In this document: positions 8,764 through 9,836 of the stretch, one piece after another
Numbering within the stretch: the stretch's first letter is position 1
How the letters are laid out: every line of letters begins with the position of its first letter
Assembly: GCA_018067325.1 (NCBI GenBank)
Contig: JAGPUU010000248.1
Span: 1 to 9,836, forward strand
Length of the DNA stretch: 9,836 nt
Direction of reading: 5' to 3'
From: Amphritea sp.
GTDB taxonomy: Bacteria > Pseudomonadota > Gammaproteobacteria > Pseudomonadales > Balneatricaceae
Notes under the pieces: model-generated
Seen by the model: only the letters and a program-made list of their open reading frames with translations
What the model was told of the DNA's origin: nothing
Databases searched by the model: none
Made by a program: the position numbers and the translations under genes

Positions 8764-9836
8764 AATGCTCCATTAAAATAACATTCTGATTATCAACTGC
8801 CTCGGTCTTTTCAGACCTGCTGTTCAACATCCAGCATTGTGGACATATTTGTTCCGCGTCCTGAAAGTCCGCACAGAGTAGCATTGCCCCCTGAAATGCT
8901 TGAGCAACCTCTCTTAGAACCTCCTGAACAACAGAGCTCTGATGCGCAACATCTTCATCAAGAAGTAACAACCCAGGCTTACGCAACAGCGCACGAGCCA
9001 ACATAATCCGATAATTCAGGCAGGCAGAAAGATTAGCTCCGCCTTCCTCTAGCTCAGTTTGTAGACCCTCCGGTAACTCTTGTGAGCTGTTCAGCTGGCA
9101 AAGGTTTTGTACACTCTTCAGGTCTTCTTCAGCCAATGAGCGAGCACCATATAGAAGGTTCTTTTTCAGACTTCCCCTGAGCAATGGAAGATCAGAGCTG
9201 ACAAGACAGATCTGCTGACTAATCAATCTGGCTTGATAGTTTTTATAGCGTTTATCACATAATAAGATCTGTCCAGCTGTCATCTGAGTCAATCCTGCAA
9301 TCACTGATAACAGCGTACTTTTACCACTTCCAGAGTTCCCTTTTAACTGAATCCGGCTATCTGATTTGATCTGATATGATTGCGGATATAGGCGACCGTC
9401 ACAGGCTACTTGTTGTAACTCTAACTTAAACTCACCTTTAAGCCTTCTCCGCCGGCCTTCTGAGAGAGAGTCCCTAGATAAAAACTGCATTAGCTTTTTT
9501 TCGGCAACTTTTTTCAGCGTCCAGAATTCATACAAACGGGTTAACCGTCGCAACTGCCCCAATAGGTAAAGAGCGGCCGTCATCAATACCGCCATATACT
9601 GGCCACTAAGTACTTCGCTTCGCTGTAGATAGAGCCCGGTACTAATCAACGCTAACATGGCAAAAAGTAAAACGGCTTCATTCATCCCTCGCATCAGAGC
9701 CGAGGTTCTGGCTCGCCTGACCTGACTCTCCATCAACCTTTCTGATTGCCGGGCAAAGCGACGAGATTCTTTTGCTGGTTGGTTATAAGCTCGAATCAAT
9801 GGTAGCTGACGTAATTTCTCAGTGACATTACGGATC
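8747..9836 (-). CDS. ABC exporter-like protein with degraded nucleotide-binding domain, 5' end outside the window
   Basis: The frame is open to the right edge, giving 362 visible residues. A TTG at 9799 is only an internal codon; the sequence before it (VTEKLRQLPLIRAYNQ) matches the coupling region of ABC exporter membrane domains. Two membrane segments follow (about 9676-9625 and 9604-9550), then the ATPase domain. Walker A is perfect (GNSGSGKST, about 9340-9314) and Walker B is intact with its glutamate (LLLLDED, about 8971-8951). However, the Q-loop glutamine is serine (LVSSD, about 9203-9189), the LSGGQ signature is LSACL (9031-9017), and the switch histidine is missing (LLCADF near 8869). 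The domain may bind ATP but seems poorly suited to a normal cycle alone; it may pair with a canonical partner encoded upstream. A CPQC motif (8845-8834) near the C-terminus is unusual. The cargo is unknown. Confidence 0.85.
   Translation of the reverse strand, partial: IRNVTEKLRQLPLIRAYNQPAKESRRFARQSERLMESQVRRARTSALMRGMNEAVLLFAMLALISTGLYLQRSEVLSGQYMAVLMTAALYLLGQLRRLTRLYEFWTLKKVAEKKLMQFLSRDSLSEGRRRRLKGEFKLELQQVACDGRLYPQSYQIKSDSRIQLKGNSGSGKSTLLSVIAGLTQMTAGQILLCDKRYKNYQARLISQQICLVSSDLPLLRGSLKKNLLYGARSLAEEDLKSVQNLCQLNSSQELPEGLQTELEEGGANLSACLNYRIMLARALLRKPGLLLLDEDVAHQSSVVQEVLREVAQAFQGAMLLCADFQDAEQICPQCWMLNSRSEKTEAVDNQNVILMEHYAKGK

Noticed and set aside
8747..9799. ABC gene taken as complete from a TTG at 9799
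   Set aside because: The frame stays open to the right edge with sequence typical of exporter membrane domains, and a complete exporter needs four more membrane segments.

Overview
The window looks like chromosomal DNA of a free-living gammaproteobacterium, probably a marine one. The basis is moderate GC, a typical glutathione-dependent formaldehyde module, a PAS-PAS-GGDEF-EAL signalling protein and dense short operons. The genus is inference; no rRNA, tRNA or other taxonomic marker is present. I see no insertion sequence, phage gene, CRISPR array or RNA gene.

Layout. (1) The left edge to about 1782, minus strand, is one open frame running off the window: an exported protein with an uncharacterised N-terminal domain, eight 23-residue MORN repeats and a charged, probably coiled-coil tail. 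(2) A 473-base non-coding gap separates it from a divergent plus-strand gene (2256-4355) for a cytoplasmic c-di-GMP protein. Its cyclase motif is degenerate (SSDEF), its RxxD inhibitory site is kept and its EAL phosphodiesterase domain looks complete. (3) On the minus strand from 6479 down to 4445 are adhC (class III alcohol dehydrogenase) and fghA (S-formylglutathione hydrolase). A hairpin with a T run lies between them and a clear intrinsic terminator follows fghA. (4) A divergent LysR-type regulator (6602-7471) shares a 122-base promoter region with adhC. (5) From the right edge down to 7557, minus strand, is a tightly overlapping set: the C-terminal part of an ABC exporter-like protein with a degraded nucleotide-binding domain, an alpha/beta hydrolase overlapping it by 17 bases, and a small lipoprotein overlapping the hydrolase by 65 bases.

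How the genes work together. AdhC oxidises S-hydroxymethylglutathione, formed from formaldehyde and glutathione, to S-formylglutathione. FghA hydrolyses that to formate and glutathione. The divergent LysR protein is the obvious candidate regulator. The ABC/hydrolase/lipoprotein set is the least explained part: its overlaps imply coupled expression, but no pathway can be named. The MORN protein and the c-di-GMP protein are neighbours without a demonstrated link.

I do not see a clear-cut new system. The best candidates for new biology are the ABC/hydrolase/lipoprotein cluster and the secreted MORN protein, both of which run off the window.
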